Below are positions 46,142 through 58,702 of a stretch of DNA of 64,000 nucleotides, in pieces; the first letter of the stretch is position 1, and each line of letters begins with the position of its first letter. The DNA is from Bretschneidera sinensis (Eukaryota > Streptophyta > Magnoliopsida > Brassicales > Akaniaceae): the NCBI GenBank assembly GCA_023935145.1, contig CM043699.1, positions 72,387,638 to 72,451,637 on the forward strand, read 5' to 3'. Below the pieces are notes generated by a model, which ran no database searches, was not told the origin of the DNA, and worked only from the letters and a program-made list of their open reading frames with translations. The translations under genes and the position numbers were made by a program.

Positions 46142-47115
46142 GACAAAAAACGTACACTTTTGGTGACCGGTTATCCAAAATGGATTTCATTTGTTCTAAC
46201 TAATCACATTCGACCTCACAAATATGTCGTTACCTCTTACTCGTCCATTAGACAAGTAATTTATAATTTCACCCTTAAAACTGCTAACTGTTGAACCTTT
46301 TTAGCCTAAAACGCACACTTATGGTTATTGGTTATCCAAAATGGATTTCATTCATCCCCACTAGTAAAAGTAGACCCCATAGACATGCTGGTACCCCCTG
46401 CTCATCCATTAGACAAGTAATTTAAAATTTCACCCTTAAAATACTAAATATTGAAACCGTTTTAACTTAAAATGCATAATTATGGTGATCAGTCATCGAA
46501 AATAGATTATGTTCATCCCCACTAGTTCACTACTAACGTGTCGGTACCCCGGCTCATCCATTAGACAAGTATTTTACAATTTCACTCTAAAAAACAGTAA
46601 GTGTTGAAACTTTTTAGCCTAACACTCACACTTATGGTGATCAATTATCCAAAGCAGATTTCGTTCGTCCTCAATAATCACATTCGACCCCATATACGTT
46701 CCAGTACATCCGACTCTTCCATTAGACAAGTATTTTACAATTTCTCCCTTAAAATTGCTAGGTGTTGAACGTTTTTAGCCTAAAATGCACACTTATGTTG
46801 ATCAGTTATCCAAAATAGATTTCATTCGTCACTACTAGTCATATTTGATCCCACAGACATGTCGATACCCTTGGCTAGTCCATTAGACAAGTATTTTACA
46901 ATTTCGCCTTAAAATCCACTATGTATTGAATGTTTTTAGCTTAAAACATACACTTATGGTGATCAATTATCCAAAAAGGATTTCATTTGTCCCTACTAGT
47001 CACATTCAAACCCATAAACATTTCAGTTCCCCCAACTCATCCATTAGACATGTATTTTATGATTTATGCTCTTAAAACTGCTAGGTGTTGAATGTTTTTA
47101 CCCTAAAACGCATAC
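46142..47115 (+). repeat. Tandem array of a ~160-bp unit, six copies
   Basis: Successive units recognised by ACACTTATGGTGATCA, CCAAAATGGATTTCATTCGT, CATTAGACAAGTATTTTACA and TGTTGAACGTTTTTAGCCTA. Marker positions are near 46154, 46314, 46475, 46627, 46788, 46949 and 47110 (last unit partial). Units differ by roughly 10-25%, so it is an old array. It lies between the CACTA subterminal region and the transposase remnants. Confidence 0.9.
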
Positions 47116-47315
47116 TTTTGCTATAAAACCTAAACCTTAAATGGTAAACCTAAACCCTACTTTAAACGCTAAACCTTCGAAACTCCTAATTGTTAAAAAT
47201 TTTAATCGTCCAGTATTGAGTTTCAACTATAACACTTCACCATAATAAAGTTAAATATATGTGTGTGTTTACTTACATCAAATTAAGGCAAGGGTGGAGG
47301 TCCAGCAGATAAAGG

Positions 47316-48560
47316 TTACATGCCCATTTGCGCATATATTTGAATCATAGTGTGCTCCATCGCTGCATTCACCTCACAATGTATCTGTTGCTGCACATAT
47401 CTCCATTGCTCCTTGGTAAAGTCCAATGAAGATGGATCATGTGCAAAGGTGGGAGTGGGGCACGAATCGCAACTTGTTGAGCTGCCACAACTACTATGGA
47501 TGTCGAGCCATTTTCCATCTCCATAGATTTGCCCCTTCTTCAACCTGTCCTACACTGTTGACATGTCTCCTCGTCGAATGCAGGTTAAGAGGATAGATTA
47601 TCTTTGTATTTCTCTTGGAACACATTACCATTTTCCTCCTACAAATACAAATGAACACATTCGATCAATATATATTTTTATCCCTCAAAGAATATTAATA
47701 AATGATATATTAATTGTACTTACAGTCCATACTACTTATCAAACAAAATATTATACTTATGGTCACTCTTTTTGACTTGGTGTTCACAAATTCTCGCATG
47801 GGCTTCTGCTTAGAGGTCTCAAGAAACACCTCCATTTTTGTAAGGCTTCTGCCCAGCTTCTTCTTCTGCATATAATAATGAATTTTGTCAGTAAGTAATG
47901 AATTATACAAGTAACCTTGTATTATTGAAAACACCAAGTCACCATATACATCATACCAGCCTCTTCGCGTGCTGTGGTATATTGATGGACCCTCCCCCCC
48001 CCCCCCCCCCCCACGTGGTTAACCATCTCATTACCTACCCCTCGTCAATTCATAGATGAGGCTTTGAAACATTGCTTCCATGCCTCTTTCCCCCATTCAT
48101 CACACAACCCCTTCTAATATGGCTGTCTTATCACATGCTCACATCATTCCTTCCACATGTTTACATCTTTTGTCTTTATGAGACCTTTAACCTTTTTTCA
48201 GAGCTTCGATAGGGGGTCTGACTAGCACTTGTTTACTATATAATCAAAGACAAGTCTGGCCTTATCGTACACCTCTTGATTATGAAAACAATAATGGTTC
48301 TAAAAAGCAACAAAAAAATGGAGTACTTGCAACTAGTTTTTTTTATAAAGCATACATATATAACATGTATGTCTAAGTAAACAGAAACATTTAACACTTA
48401 ACAGGAAACAAAATAAATTATACCAAATAATCTCTCCAAACCACATCCCTCGCGCCCTTCAGGTAATGGTTCCATAAAGGACAAGGATCAGCAATATGTT
48501 GGAAAGCTAGATGACTAATTGTAGTCATAGCCTTGTTGCACCCAAAAAAGACCCTACAAA
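47316..48560 (-). pseudogene. CACTA transposase-related gene (Ptta/En-Spm type), broken
   Basis: Minus-strand pieces, right to left: NKAMTTISHLAFQHIADPCP and WNHYLKGARDVVWRDYL near 48450-48560; NQEVYDKARLVFDYIV through CDEWGKEAWKQCF near 48060-48290 with stops; GRSLTKMEVFLETSKQKPMR near 47800-47860; and GQIYGDGKWLDIHSSCGSSTS with a helical tail at 47316-47543. The order (W-rich DNA-binding block, 'T..E.F..T' block, 'YG' block, C-terminal coiled tail) is that of plant Ptta/En-Spm proteins. Exon limits are not certain. A C-homopolymer at 47995-48012 interrupts it. Confidence 0.6.
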
Positions 48561-48685
48561 CATCTAAAGCATATAGTTAATATCATAACAAATACGAAAA
48601 GGAAAAACATATAAAAGAACTTGCAATAAAAAGTAAAGAGGATAAGCTGGTCAACATGTTCCACTGAGTAGGGTCCTTAGTGAAG

Positions 48686-50220
48686 AAAATCAATGTAGAA
48701 AACGCAATGAAAATTAAAAAAATTTCATTGATTCCTATAAACCCTAATCACCTTATAATTTATATAGAATATATATTGAACAAGAACATTCAAGGATAGA
48801 ATCAATACCTTTGGTTTGTTGTGTTTTTAATTCCTTTGAAGTTGTTGTAGCCAAATTCACTTGTGCTCTATAATCCAATTATTTTGCGTTCTTGAATTCA
48901 AAACAATTGCAAAAGAGTGTGATCTCTAAAGTTAATCCACACAGAGTAAATCCCGAATTAGAATTTCTCTCAAATTAGCTCTCTTTTATGTAAAAGAAGT
49001 AGAATTAAAACCCTAGGAGAAACTTGTGTGTAGATTATGTTCTAGCAAATTTTTGCACACTCATAAGCTATATATAGTTTTAGGGCTAAGTGCAACTAAC
49101 CATTAATTAAAAACTAACCCCCTACAATTAATTTCTAATCACAATTTGACCCTTTTGTGTTTGACCCCTTAGGTTCAAACTAATCTGATTATAAGTCATA
49201 ACTTTTATTTAATTACAATTTAAACCCTTTTTTCCAATTAATTATAACTCCTTCTAATTTTCTTTGGAATGAAAACTCCTTTTGATTCTCCCATTTATAA
49301 GAATTAATTAATTATCCATTAAATTAAATATTAGCTCTTCTACAATCATGAGTGATACCTAGTAGCATATCATGGCTACCGAGATAGTGTGAATTTGGTT
49401 ATGAAACCTTGAATGTTTCTATTATCAATTACTGTGTAATTCAATCTTTCTATCATACAATGTCTCGATTAAGCTAAGTAGGGTATAAAATTATTGTCAA
49501 ACAATTAGAATTAATACTACGTGTCTAGATCTCAAGAATATAATTCTTATGGTAAAATTAGATACTCCTTCCTAATTCTCAACTTGTCTTGGTTAGGGAA
49601 CTTCCCAAATTATATCTTAGTAAATCAAATAGGACATTCTCTCCTTTTAGTTAGAAGTGATAGATCCCTTATTGAATACTCACATACCTCAATATAAAAC
49701 CCATTATACCTAATTACTACCAATTAATGATCCATGAACAAAACAATATTAAATAACATCAAATTATAATAAGTCACATATGATAACCATGGTGCCTTAG
49801 GTCTCAGGATCACATACAAAATTGTAACATAAAATTTACCTATTGACAGACAAGTAAAACTACATTAGGTTTTCTTAAGTCAAGTCATGTTTAGTGAACT
49901 CATTCTCGAATGAGAACCCACATACTTGTTTTAGTGTTTACCACGCAAGTAACATTAAGATCAGTCACCCTCCCAATTGAGAAAACATAATATGAACTAG
50001 TCTAACCAGATTACTAATTGTCCAATTAGTATCCTATGATAAGGAACACTAAAGAGAAAAGCTTTTTGAATAATATGTCTTAATGATCTCATCATAATCT
50101 TATCTCCATTGCTTATTCTATGGACTTAATCATAAAAATGTAATTAAACAAATATTCATGATAAATAAACTTGTCAAAAAATATGGTAACAATTTGAATA
50201 AGATTGTTTTACAAATAATG
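48686..50220 (-). mobile_element. LTR of the TGTTAGTAGTATGCCC family, minus orientation
   Basis: Follows the copy at 3667-28015 block by block (for example the AATTAATTATCCATTAA region near 49300 and ATGGTGCCTTAGGTCT near 49790). The outer TGTTAGTAGTATGCCC end is missing: homology stops near 50220. No adjacent primer site. Confidence 0.65.
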
Positions 50221-50295
50221 TAGCCAATTTTCTCAGAATTGAGAACGATTCCTATGTTCCTCAGCCAGTTAAGGAAATTGAGCCCAATTAGTCTG

Positions 50296-50558
50296 TTGGT
50301 ATCAAGCCAATAGCATATGATGTTATAGACAAATTACTTGTAACTAATCTTATTCATTTATTAACAATAAATAATCATCAGTAGTATTTATTTTATTTAT
50401 CATATTTATTACAAATCAATGCATATGCATTACATTATAAATCCCATAGTATAATAGCCATGAAAATAAGCACTATGATAAGATCATGCTAGTGAGATAT
50501 ATTTTCTTAAGCTTTATTCTTAAATGTTCCTAATCATAAGATCACCAAGAAGGGCATT
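50296..50558 (+). mobile_element. LTR of the same family, plus orientation, first part
   Basis: Starts TGTTGGTATCAAGCC and follows the family in the opposite orientation to its left neighbour. It is cut at 50558 by the Athila-like element and resumes at 58352. Confidence 0.7.
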
Positions 50559-52076
50559 TGATTACACCCAAAGTATAACGCAGTAGTTGTAGCACAGCTT
50601 TGGGATATCGATTCCAAAGGGAAACAAACTAATTACAAAAGAAGGTGTAAACCTCAACACAAACGATAAAAGTTAAAGTGACAAAATCGAAATTCTGAGA
50701 AAATTGTAATTGTGTAAATATGTGAATAATATAATGGTAAAGAAACAACAAGGTTCCAAAAATCCTCCCTAGGTTCGTTGTCGTAATCCTAACTTGATTC
50801 AGTTGTTTTTATCTCGATTGCAAGTTTTACATCCCAAACAGGCAATCAGCAAATATTCAATTAAAGCGCATGTATAAACCCTAATGTAATTGATATGAAT
50901 TATTATTTACTTTCAAGAGCACATGACCTAACTTATAAATTATCAAAAGACGACGATATATCTAAATGATAATATCGCAGCAATGGAAAAATCTATAAAA
51001 GAGATCTACCTGACTCAATCACACCCAAACAAATACACATAAGAAGAGCATGACTAGACTTATATGAAAAAGAAGCATGCAATAACCGGACTAATAAGAA
51101 ATCTACTAATTAAATTAAAGAATAAAACATAACAATGTTTAATGAAAATAATACCAAACTACAACTGAATCAAATAAAGGAAAATAAGAACAACTACACC
51201 TAGGGATTCATCCCTTCGCTTTGCTTGGAGACTAGCCGGCCATGGGGCTCATGCGTCATTGAGTTGCCTCCGGCCTCTCAACGATCATCTCCCCCTTGGT
51301 AGCAAAAGCTTCAGCGATTCCTCAACCTGCCCTTCAAAAGTACTTCGGATTCCTCCTAAAGGTCCTCTAGATTGCTCCTAAAGGCCCATTAGATTCACTT
51401 TCTGATGATCTCAGATGATCTCAGATTCTCCGATGATCCTTAAAGTTGAAGTGGAGCGGGTCTTATATAGGCAAATACCATGAGTGCAATGTGTTTCCAA
51501 TCCGATGTGGGATGTGGGATATAGAAATGTGTTTCTAACCGATGTGGGATGTGGGATTTAAGCCTTCACATGCCCTTCACGCTGAAATCCCGCACAGCCT
51601 GACCTTTCTCTACTTAAACTGCCATAACTTTCTCTAGAAAACTCATTTTTACGAACCGTAAAATTCTCCAGAAAATAGACTTCCAGATCTTTCTAAGAAT
51701 ATATGGCTCATTTCATGGTTCTTCTTGTATCAATATAGTTTAATTTGCAAAGATGATTGATATATACGGGCAACTCTGGCAATTTAGTGAAACTCCTCTC
51801 CAGTGCAGGCAGCAGTTGTTGCTCTTTTAAGCCCTCCATCTTGTCCTTCCGGAAGCATTCCTTCATTCCAGTATGCCTCGAGTCTTTGTGCCTCAAGCAA
51901 TGATAACTTTTCCTCCTCTTTTGAGCTTAAAGTACCTGAAAATGCATCGAAATAGATCAATGATCCAAGAATGATACTTTAGAGTTATTAACATATAAAA
52001 GTGCAATTAAAACCTAGATCAACCCTAAAATAATAACAATTAAGTACTGTTAAGTTGCATTTTATGACTCTCATCA
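50559..52076 (-). mobile_element. 3' LTR of the second Athila-like element
   Basis: 1,518 bp, plus-strand ends TGATTACACCC...GACTCTCATCA. TATA box on the minus strand in CCTATATAAGACC near 51465-51477. Upstream of it is a direct repeat of CCGATGTGGGATGTGGGAT (51501 and 51540) in place of the palindromic words of the sister LTRs. Confidence 0.9.
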
Positions 52077-53740
52077 CAACTTCCAACTAGCTTATTGCTA
52101 GTCCCTAGCAATTCAAGTGAAAACAAGAGATGAATTCTACAGTGGGAATCAAAGTAAATGAAAAGCAATATTAGTGTTAACCAAGAGTAATTCACATTTT
52201 GTCTCAAAAATTGCACATAACACATGGCACAAAGAATCGTTAAATTTCACCCAAATCCAAAAGTAATCCAACATCAATCTTAAAATCGTTATTGACTCTT
52301 AACATCCATCTTACCACAAACCATTAATCTGAACACCTGGATAATTTTATGCATAACATTCATGAATACAAGTCTTGGCCTCTAAAACATGACAAATTTC
52401 ATGACGTCAATCACAAAAACAAGCTCCATATGATTACATTTCAAACCATTCTCCACTATTGTAGAAAAATCACATTACATTGGATCAATAGGTCTTTAAT
52501 AGGCTTGTAACGTTAGGCTAAAGTAAAGGTTAAGAAAAAATGGGAAAGATTCACGAGAAAAAGAACTCAATCTCTTAGCTTTAAACACAATCACTTTTAA
52601 GCACTAGATAACCTTACATCAACACCCAACTTTTTGACCATTTTTGAAGCATTTTTCATTTTTTTTTTCAAAATCACCACTTTTCTTTTCTTTTCTTCTT
52701 TCTTTGCCGTAATTCACTTTTCTTTTGTATTTTGGCATAAGACCATTCAACTCCTTTTTCATTTTTCTTTTCTTTTACATAACCCCCAACTAATCTCCTT
52801 TAATGTACTTGGGTTATATTAGTGATATTTTCTCATATTTCTATCCTTACTCCTTTTAAGTGCTTCTCAACAAATGTGTATAGCTAAGTTCTTTTAAGAG
52901 AAAGATAAGGATAAAATATTCTCTTTAGGCTCATAAAGGTGAGTAAATGGGCTATTGAAAGAAACAAGGCTCACTTCTTTTTCAAGAAAAGGCTCAAATA
53001 GGTGACTAGTGGTAAATATAACAATGGTAGGTTTACAGGCTTAAACGGTCCAAAAATGGCCTATATCATATCCTAAGTAATGTGCATTCTAGGAATTCGC
53101 CTCAAGTGGTTATCAAGTAAGTTCTAGAGCTTGTCGAGACCGCAAAAATATTCACAAAATAATCACACATAAAACTTTTCTATATGTTTAAGACTAATCA
53201 TACTATCTTACCACAAACTAGAGTCTCTAATCAAATAAAGATTGATACTTAAATATTTTCAAAATGAAGCAAGATTTAATTTCTTCTAAATGCTATATGC
53301 TATCTCAATTAAGCTCATATCAATGACATGTGAATAAACTCTAAGGCTAACACCAAGCATGCTAAAAGCAAACAAAAAGAAAAATGACACCAAACAGTTC
53401 AATGGAAAAAGAAAAAAAATGTATGGAAATAAAGAATATGGAAACAAAGAGATGCGTTTGCTCCACCCCCAACTTAAAAATTGCATTGACCTCAATGTAA
53501 AAGAAAGAGTAAATGAGACTCCCCTTGTAGTCAAAGGTGCATAGAAGATGCAAATTGTGCTCCACCATTTGGACTGCTTCGTATATTTTTCCTTGAAAAG
53601 GAAATACTAAGTTAATATTGGAAAACAGAAGAAAAAATGCGAATAATAAACAAGAAAGAAAAACAATAATAGTAAAAGGATATGCTGCGGGGTGCCTCCC
53701 ATGAGCACTAAGTTTACGTCTTTAGCCAGACGCTATTATT
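52077..53740 (-). other. 3' untranslated region of the second Athila-like element
   Basis: Inverted counterpart of 9830-11453, including the post-pol hallmark (GGTGCCTCCCATGAGCACTA to ACGTCTTTAGCCAGACGC, 53688-53733). Purine-rich on one strand and non-coding. Confidence 0.8.
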
Positions 53741-54600
53741 CCATCCTAGAAAAACATAGGTTCAATGCACCCACCACTGCTTCATTGCTAAATTTGGTGC
53801 TTGTATGTTTTTTAGAGGCCTCAAGGATGTCATCAGTAACACCCGCAAATTCTGGCTCGATATATGCTCTTGTGAAGCCATGAGTGAGGGTGGACTCTAA
53901 TGGATTAAGGTGCTAGATATTTTCCATGAACGAGTCCATCATGTATGCTTGGTGGCTTTCGTCCACATCCTCTGATTTTTTCATTGTTGGGATGTGTAAT
54001 AACTTACCACTTACTGTCTCAATGGCATTCACCTCCTTCACATTTTGTTGCACTGACTATGAGATGTGGACTGAGCTTGAGAAGGGAACTTACCTCGCTC
54101 AGTCACACTCAAGTAGCTCATTAACTTGGACATTTGGCTCTTTATCTCTTTATGTTTTTCAACAACCTGCACAATTAAAGATTCAAGCCTTTGATTAGTC
54201 TTCCCCTGTACTTCAATAAAAGCATGTAAAGTGTCTTCTAAAGAACTCCTAGAAGACACAAGTGCATGATATGGTTCAAGATATGGTGCAGGGGGTTGTG
54301 CAAGCTGCTGGTTTTTAGACTTCCAGCTAAAATTGGGGTGATTTCGCCATCCTGGATTATAAGTATCAGAGAAGGGTGTCAAAGGCTTCTTGTACATGCC
54401 TAAGGCATTACATTGTTCCTTATATATCCCTCTCATCTCAGCAAATGTGGGACACTCTTGGGCAAGATGATCTACCTCACTACACACAAAATATGGTTCA
54501 AAAGATTTTGCATGATTAACCACGTGTGTTGGCTTTAAGCTCTTAGTCTTTAATACCTCTAGTTCCCTAGTGAGCATCTCGACCTTGGCCTTAAGGTTAT

Positions 54601-55716
54601 TGTTGTTATTTGTCTAAGGTTAAAACAGGTCCAACCATGGTTTAAAAATGGTTAAAGTCCAAACCAAAGGTGGAGTATTAGAGTTCAGCAAGTTAGAAGA
54701 CTGCACACATATGTGTGCATCAATTTGGAGCAAGGGAAGGCCATGAGCACTAGTGTATACACTTCTGCACACAATCAGGGAAGTGTGCGCACAGCAGCAG
54801 CATCCGCACCATGGCACCCAGCAACCAGCACCATGGAGTCCAGAATGGTGTGCTGTAGGACCACATCAGCACCATGGCACCCAGCAACCAGCACCATGGC
54901 ATCCAGAATGGTGTGCTATAGGACCGCATCAGCACCATGGCGCCCAGCAACTAGCACCATGGCGTCCAGAATGATGTACTGAAGGACTGCATCAGCGCCA
55001 TGGTGTCCAGCACTAGCACCATGGCGTCCAGAAGGTGTGCAAAGGTGCCCTGCCTAGCACCATGGCACTCTCTGTTGAGCACCTAGGCGCTAGGCAAAGG
55101 GCTACACACATGGACAGCCTGTTTTAAGACCCTTTTAAGTGCGTGAGTGCAAAGTTAAAATGCACAGCACCACTTGGGAAGTGATGAAGGGCTATGATTA
55201 AGTGGAGATCGTGATCAAAGGGTGGAAATTGATTCACAAGAATGTCCAAGAAGTGAGAGGCTATAAAAGGGGTTCCCAATCCTCATTTTTCACATATAGA
55301 ATACAACACATACAAGACACACTTTGAGATAAATTGTAATACAAGAGAGAATTGTGTGAGAGATATAAACACAAGAGGAACTCTTTGTAGTGAGGGCTGG
55401 TTGTAAAGAAGAGAGAGTAGTATAGAGAGAGAGCATTGTAATCTTCTTTCTTCTCTTCTTGGTTTCTTCAAGAACTTGAGCTTCTTGAAGGGATTGCTGT
55501 AACTTGTAAGAACCATTTGAGATAGTGCAGAAAGTTCGGAGGAACTCACAGGGATGTTGGCACATTGCCGAACCTCGATAATAAATCGCTTGTCTTCTTT
55601 CTTTCTTTGGTTTTCTGTTCTTGTGTTCGATTGCTGAAATTTTTTCTACAAGTCATTCTAGACTTGGGTGTTTGGAAGATCACCACCTGGGCATCTTGTC
55701 AAAGTGATTTCCAATA
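54601..55716 (+). mobile_element. Solo LTR of an unassigned family in gag
   Basis: 1,116 bp with perfect duplication GTTAT (54596-54600 and 55717-55721), ends TGTTGTTATT...TTCCAATA (CA end mutated). Plus orientation by TATA box CTATAAAAGG (55262-55271). A 63-bp tandem array lies 200 bp upstream of the TATA box. No homologous full-length element in the window. Confidence 0.88.
54801..55050 (+). repeat. 63-bp tandem repeat, four units, rich in CACCATGG
   Basis: Units start near 54804, 54867, 54930 and 54993. Each has two AGCACCATGG words plus TCCAGAATGGTGTGCT. Open in several frames on both strands because of the repeat period; no protein is inferred. Confidence 0.95.
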
Positions 55717-56820
55717 GTTATCTTCTTTCCTAAGATGGTAAATTCTACCACCATTTGGGTTCCCTATAGGTCGTGACCTATTTGTGCTTTCAGTAGCACT
55801 AGGTTCAATCCAAGTGTGAGCTTCTTCAGTAAGCTCATTGAGGTACTCTATGGCCTCATCAGGATCTTTCTCCAAAAATTCACCATTACACATCATCTCT
55901 ACGAATTGGCGCTCTCTATATGTAAGTCCCTCATAAAAATAGCTCACCAAGCGCCAACTCTCATACCCATGGTGAGGGCACATACTTAATAACTCCTTAA
56001 ATCTCTCCCAAGACTGATATAAGGTCTCACTATTCTTTTGTGCAAAGGTGGAGATTTGCCTTTTCAAAGCGTTGGTCTTATGTTGGGGAAAGTATTTGTT
56101 AAAGAAACCTCGAGCCATCTCAGTCCACAACCCAATAGATCATGGTCTTAGTGAGTATAGCCAACTCTTAGCTCTATCCTTCAAAGCGAAAGGAAAGAAC
56201 TTAAGCCTTATAATGTCATCGATTTCATCTTGACTATGAAAAGTCGTGACTACTTTCTCAAACTCTCTAATGTGCACATATGGGTTTTCATTATCCAAGC
56301 CATGAAATGTATGGAGTAATTGAATCATCCCTGGTTTAAGATCTAATTGGTGAGTATTGGCTGGAAACATGATGCATGATGGTGTGGCTGTGTGTGTAGA
56401 GTGGAGGTAATCCTGAAGTATCCTAGAAACATTCTCATTAAGGTTATCGGCTATGTTAACAAAATCCTCTAAATTCTCACTTGGGTTTCCACTATTGGTT
56501 GATCTAGGCAAGGTTTCACTATCAGACTCGGAAGGAGATGGATTATCAAATAAAGGGTTTAAAAAGTTTATCCTGACTCTAGCACAGGCCTACAAGCAAA
56601 TCTACCAAAAGTGTCTCTATATCTGGGCATGCAAGATCAAAAAATAATAAAAATACTATATAAAAAAAGAAAGAATCAAATAAAATAAAATAAAAAATTA
56701 ATTCAACAAGCTAAAAGAAGGAACAAAGTTACCACCTTTACAGCTGCTGAAAAGAAAGACTATTTACAACTCTTCTACCGTCATGTCAAAAGTTGACAAT
56801 CTTCTTTGTATTTAAGCGTG

Positions 56821-56840
56821 TTTCCCCGGCAACGGTGCAA
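56821..56840 (-). other. Primer-binding site, tRNA-Asp type, one change
   Basis: Minus strand TTGCACCGTTGCCGGGGAAA, matching the intact site at 7060-7078 except GCGCC to GCACC. Confidence 0.85.
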
Positions 56841-56845
56841 AAATT

Positions 56846-58351
56846 TGATTACACCCAAAATATAACGCGGTAGTTGTAGCACAGTTTTGGGGTGTCGATT
56901 CCACAGGGAAACAAACTAATTACAAAAGAAGGTGTAAACCTCAACACAAACGATAAAAGTTAAAGTGACAAATCGAAATTCAGAGAAAATTGTAATTGTG
57001 TAAATATTTGAATAATATAATGGTAAAGAAACAACAAGGTTCCGAAAATCCTCCTTAGGTTCATTGCTCTAATCCTAACTTGATTTAGTTGTTTTTATCT
57101 CGATTGCAAGTTTCACATCCCAAACAGGCAATCGACAAATATTCAATTAAAGCGCATGTATAAACCCTAATATAATTGATATGAATTATTTTTTACTTTC
57201 AAGCACACATGACCTAACTTATAAATTATCAAAAGAAGACGATATATCTAAATGAAAATACCGCAGCAATGGACAAATCTATAAAAAGATATCTACTGGA
57301 CTCAATCACACCCAAACAAATACACGTAAGAAGAGCATGACTAGACTTATATGGAAAAGAAGCATGCAATCACCGGACTAATAAGAAATCTATTAATTAA
57401 ATTAAAGAATAAAACATAACAATGTTTAATGAAAATAATACCAAACTACAATTGAATCAAATAAAGGAAAATAAGAACAACTACACCTAGGGATTCATCC
57501 CTTCGCCTTGCTTGGAGACTAGCCGGCCATGGAGCTCATGCGCCCTTGAGTTGCCTCCGGCGTCTCAACGATCATCTCCCCCGTGGTAGCAAAAACTTTG
57601 GCGATTCCTCAGCTTGCCCTCCAAAAGTGCTTCGGATTCCTCCTAAGGGCCCTCTGGATTGCTCCTAAAGGCCCACTGGATTCACTTTCTGATGATCTCA
57701 GATGATCTCAGATTCTCTGATGATCCTTAAAGCTGAAGTGGAGTGGGTCTTATATATGCAAATACCATGAGTGCAATGTGTTTCCAATCTGATGTGGGAT
57801 GTGGGATATAGAAATGTGTTTCTAACCGATGTGGGATGTGGGATTTAAGCCTTCACATGCCCTTCACGCTGAAATCCCGCACAGCCCGCGGAGCCTGACC
57901 TTTCTCTACTTAAACTGCCATAACTTTCTCTAGAAAAATCATTTTTACGAACCATAAAATTCTCCAGAAAATAGACTTCTGGATCTTTCTAAGTATATAT
58001 GGCTCATCTCATGGTTATTCTTGTATCAATACAGTTTAATTTACAAAGATGATTGATCTGTACGGGAAATTCTAAAAATTTAGTGAAACTCCTCTCCAGT
58101 TTTAAGCCCTCCATCTTGTCCTTCCGGAAACATTCCTTCACTCCAATATGCCTTGAGTCTTTGTGCCTCAAGCAATGATAACTTTTCCTCCTCTTTTGAG
58201 CTTAAAGTACCTAAAAATGCACCGAAATAGATCAATGATCCAAGAATGATACTTTAGAGTTGTTAACGTATAAAAGTGCAATTAAAACCTAGATCAACCC
58301 TAAAATGATAAGAATTAAGTACTGTTAAGATGCATTTTATGAATCTCATCA
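56846..58351 (-). mobile_element. 5' LTR of the second Athila-like element
   Basis: 1,506 bp, nearly identical to 50559-52076, with the same GATGTGGGATGTGGGAT pair near 57790-57845. Ends TGATTACACCC...GAATCTCATCA. Confidence 0.9.
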
Positions 58352-58702
58352 GCTTTAGTGAATCCGGATAGATTAGTAAATACTATGTTTCCTTAAGGAG
58401 TTGGGGGTGATTTTTCTCACTGTCACTAGTGTATGAGACACTAAAATAAGTAGGTGCTTGTTACAAAATAGGTACACCAAACTAACTCGACTAAGAAATA
58501 CCTAATGGAAAATTTACTGACTGCCAATAAGAATTCTTATATTATAGTTGTACAAGTGATCACTGGACTTGATGCACTATAGATATCTTGTATATTGGTC
58601 ATCATGCTTTTGATGTTACCTAGATGTGATTCTTATCATGGGTCACAAAAGGGTAATAATTTGGTATGACCACTTATCCATGGAGGTATGTGAGTGTACA
58701 AT
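58352..58702 (+). mobile_element. LTR of the TGTTAGTAGTATGCCC family, plus orientation, second part
   Basis: Starts with the duplicated GCTTT, continues the LTR cut at 50558 (GTGAATCCGGATAGATTAGT), and is truncated at 58702 by the CACTA element. Confidence 0.75.

Larger units (their letters stand above)
45260..48640 (-). mobile_element. CACTA (En/Spm) element, left terminus plus transposase remnants
   Basis: Left end CACAACAAGAAAAT, one base from the standard CACTACAAGAAAA terminus, preceded by AAT. Subterminal region 45285-45500 has short repeats such as AGCGACGACAAAT, GTCGTAGATA and CTCGTCGCAGA in both orientations, as CACTA subterminal regions do. A 160-bp tandem array follows at 46142-47115, then coding remnants at 47316-48560. 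The right terminus is not found; the right boundary is set near 48640, before the next LTR. Inactive. Confidence 0.7.
53741..56511 (-). pseudogene. Athila-type gag, one stop, interrupted by a solo LTR
   Basis: Starts MPRSTNSGN at 56511, with the gag core GMIQLLHTFHGLDNENPYVH, LYSLRP, and after a TGA at about 56140 (CGA-type stop) MARGFFNKYFPQHKTN and MMCNGEFLEKDPDEAIEYL. It is cut at 55717 by the solo LTR and resumes at 54600 with LTRELEVLKTKS. The zinc knuckle near 54480-54520 has lost its first cysteine (YFVCSEVDHLAQEC). It continues to about 54038, then a degraded acidic stretch leads to the post-pol hallmark at 53733. No protease motif found. Confidence 0.85.
50559..58351 (-). mobile_element. 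Second polymerase-less Athila-like element, with a solo LTR in its gag
   Basis: 7,793 bp, minus orientation, flanks GCATT (50554-50558) and GCTTT (58352-58356). LTRs 50559-52076 and 56846-58351, primer-binding site 56821-56840, gag 53900-56511, then a short linker and the same long 3' untranslated region as the first element. As there, no reverse transcriptase, RNase H or integrase exists; here the protease is missing too. It carries an 1,116-bp solo LTR insertion in gag. Confidence 0.9.

Noticed and set aside
47121..47180. Interstitial telomere
   Set aside because: Words irregular and only 60 bp.
47995..48012. C homopolymer, and the G homopolymer at 62946-62960, as structural signals
   Set aside because: Simple homopolymers; length may also be affected by sequencing or assembly.
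54713..54982. Open frames on both strands through the 63-bp repeats
   Set aside because: The repeat period is a multiple of three, which keeps every stop-free frame open; no codon-like signal.
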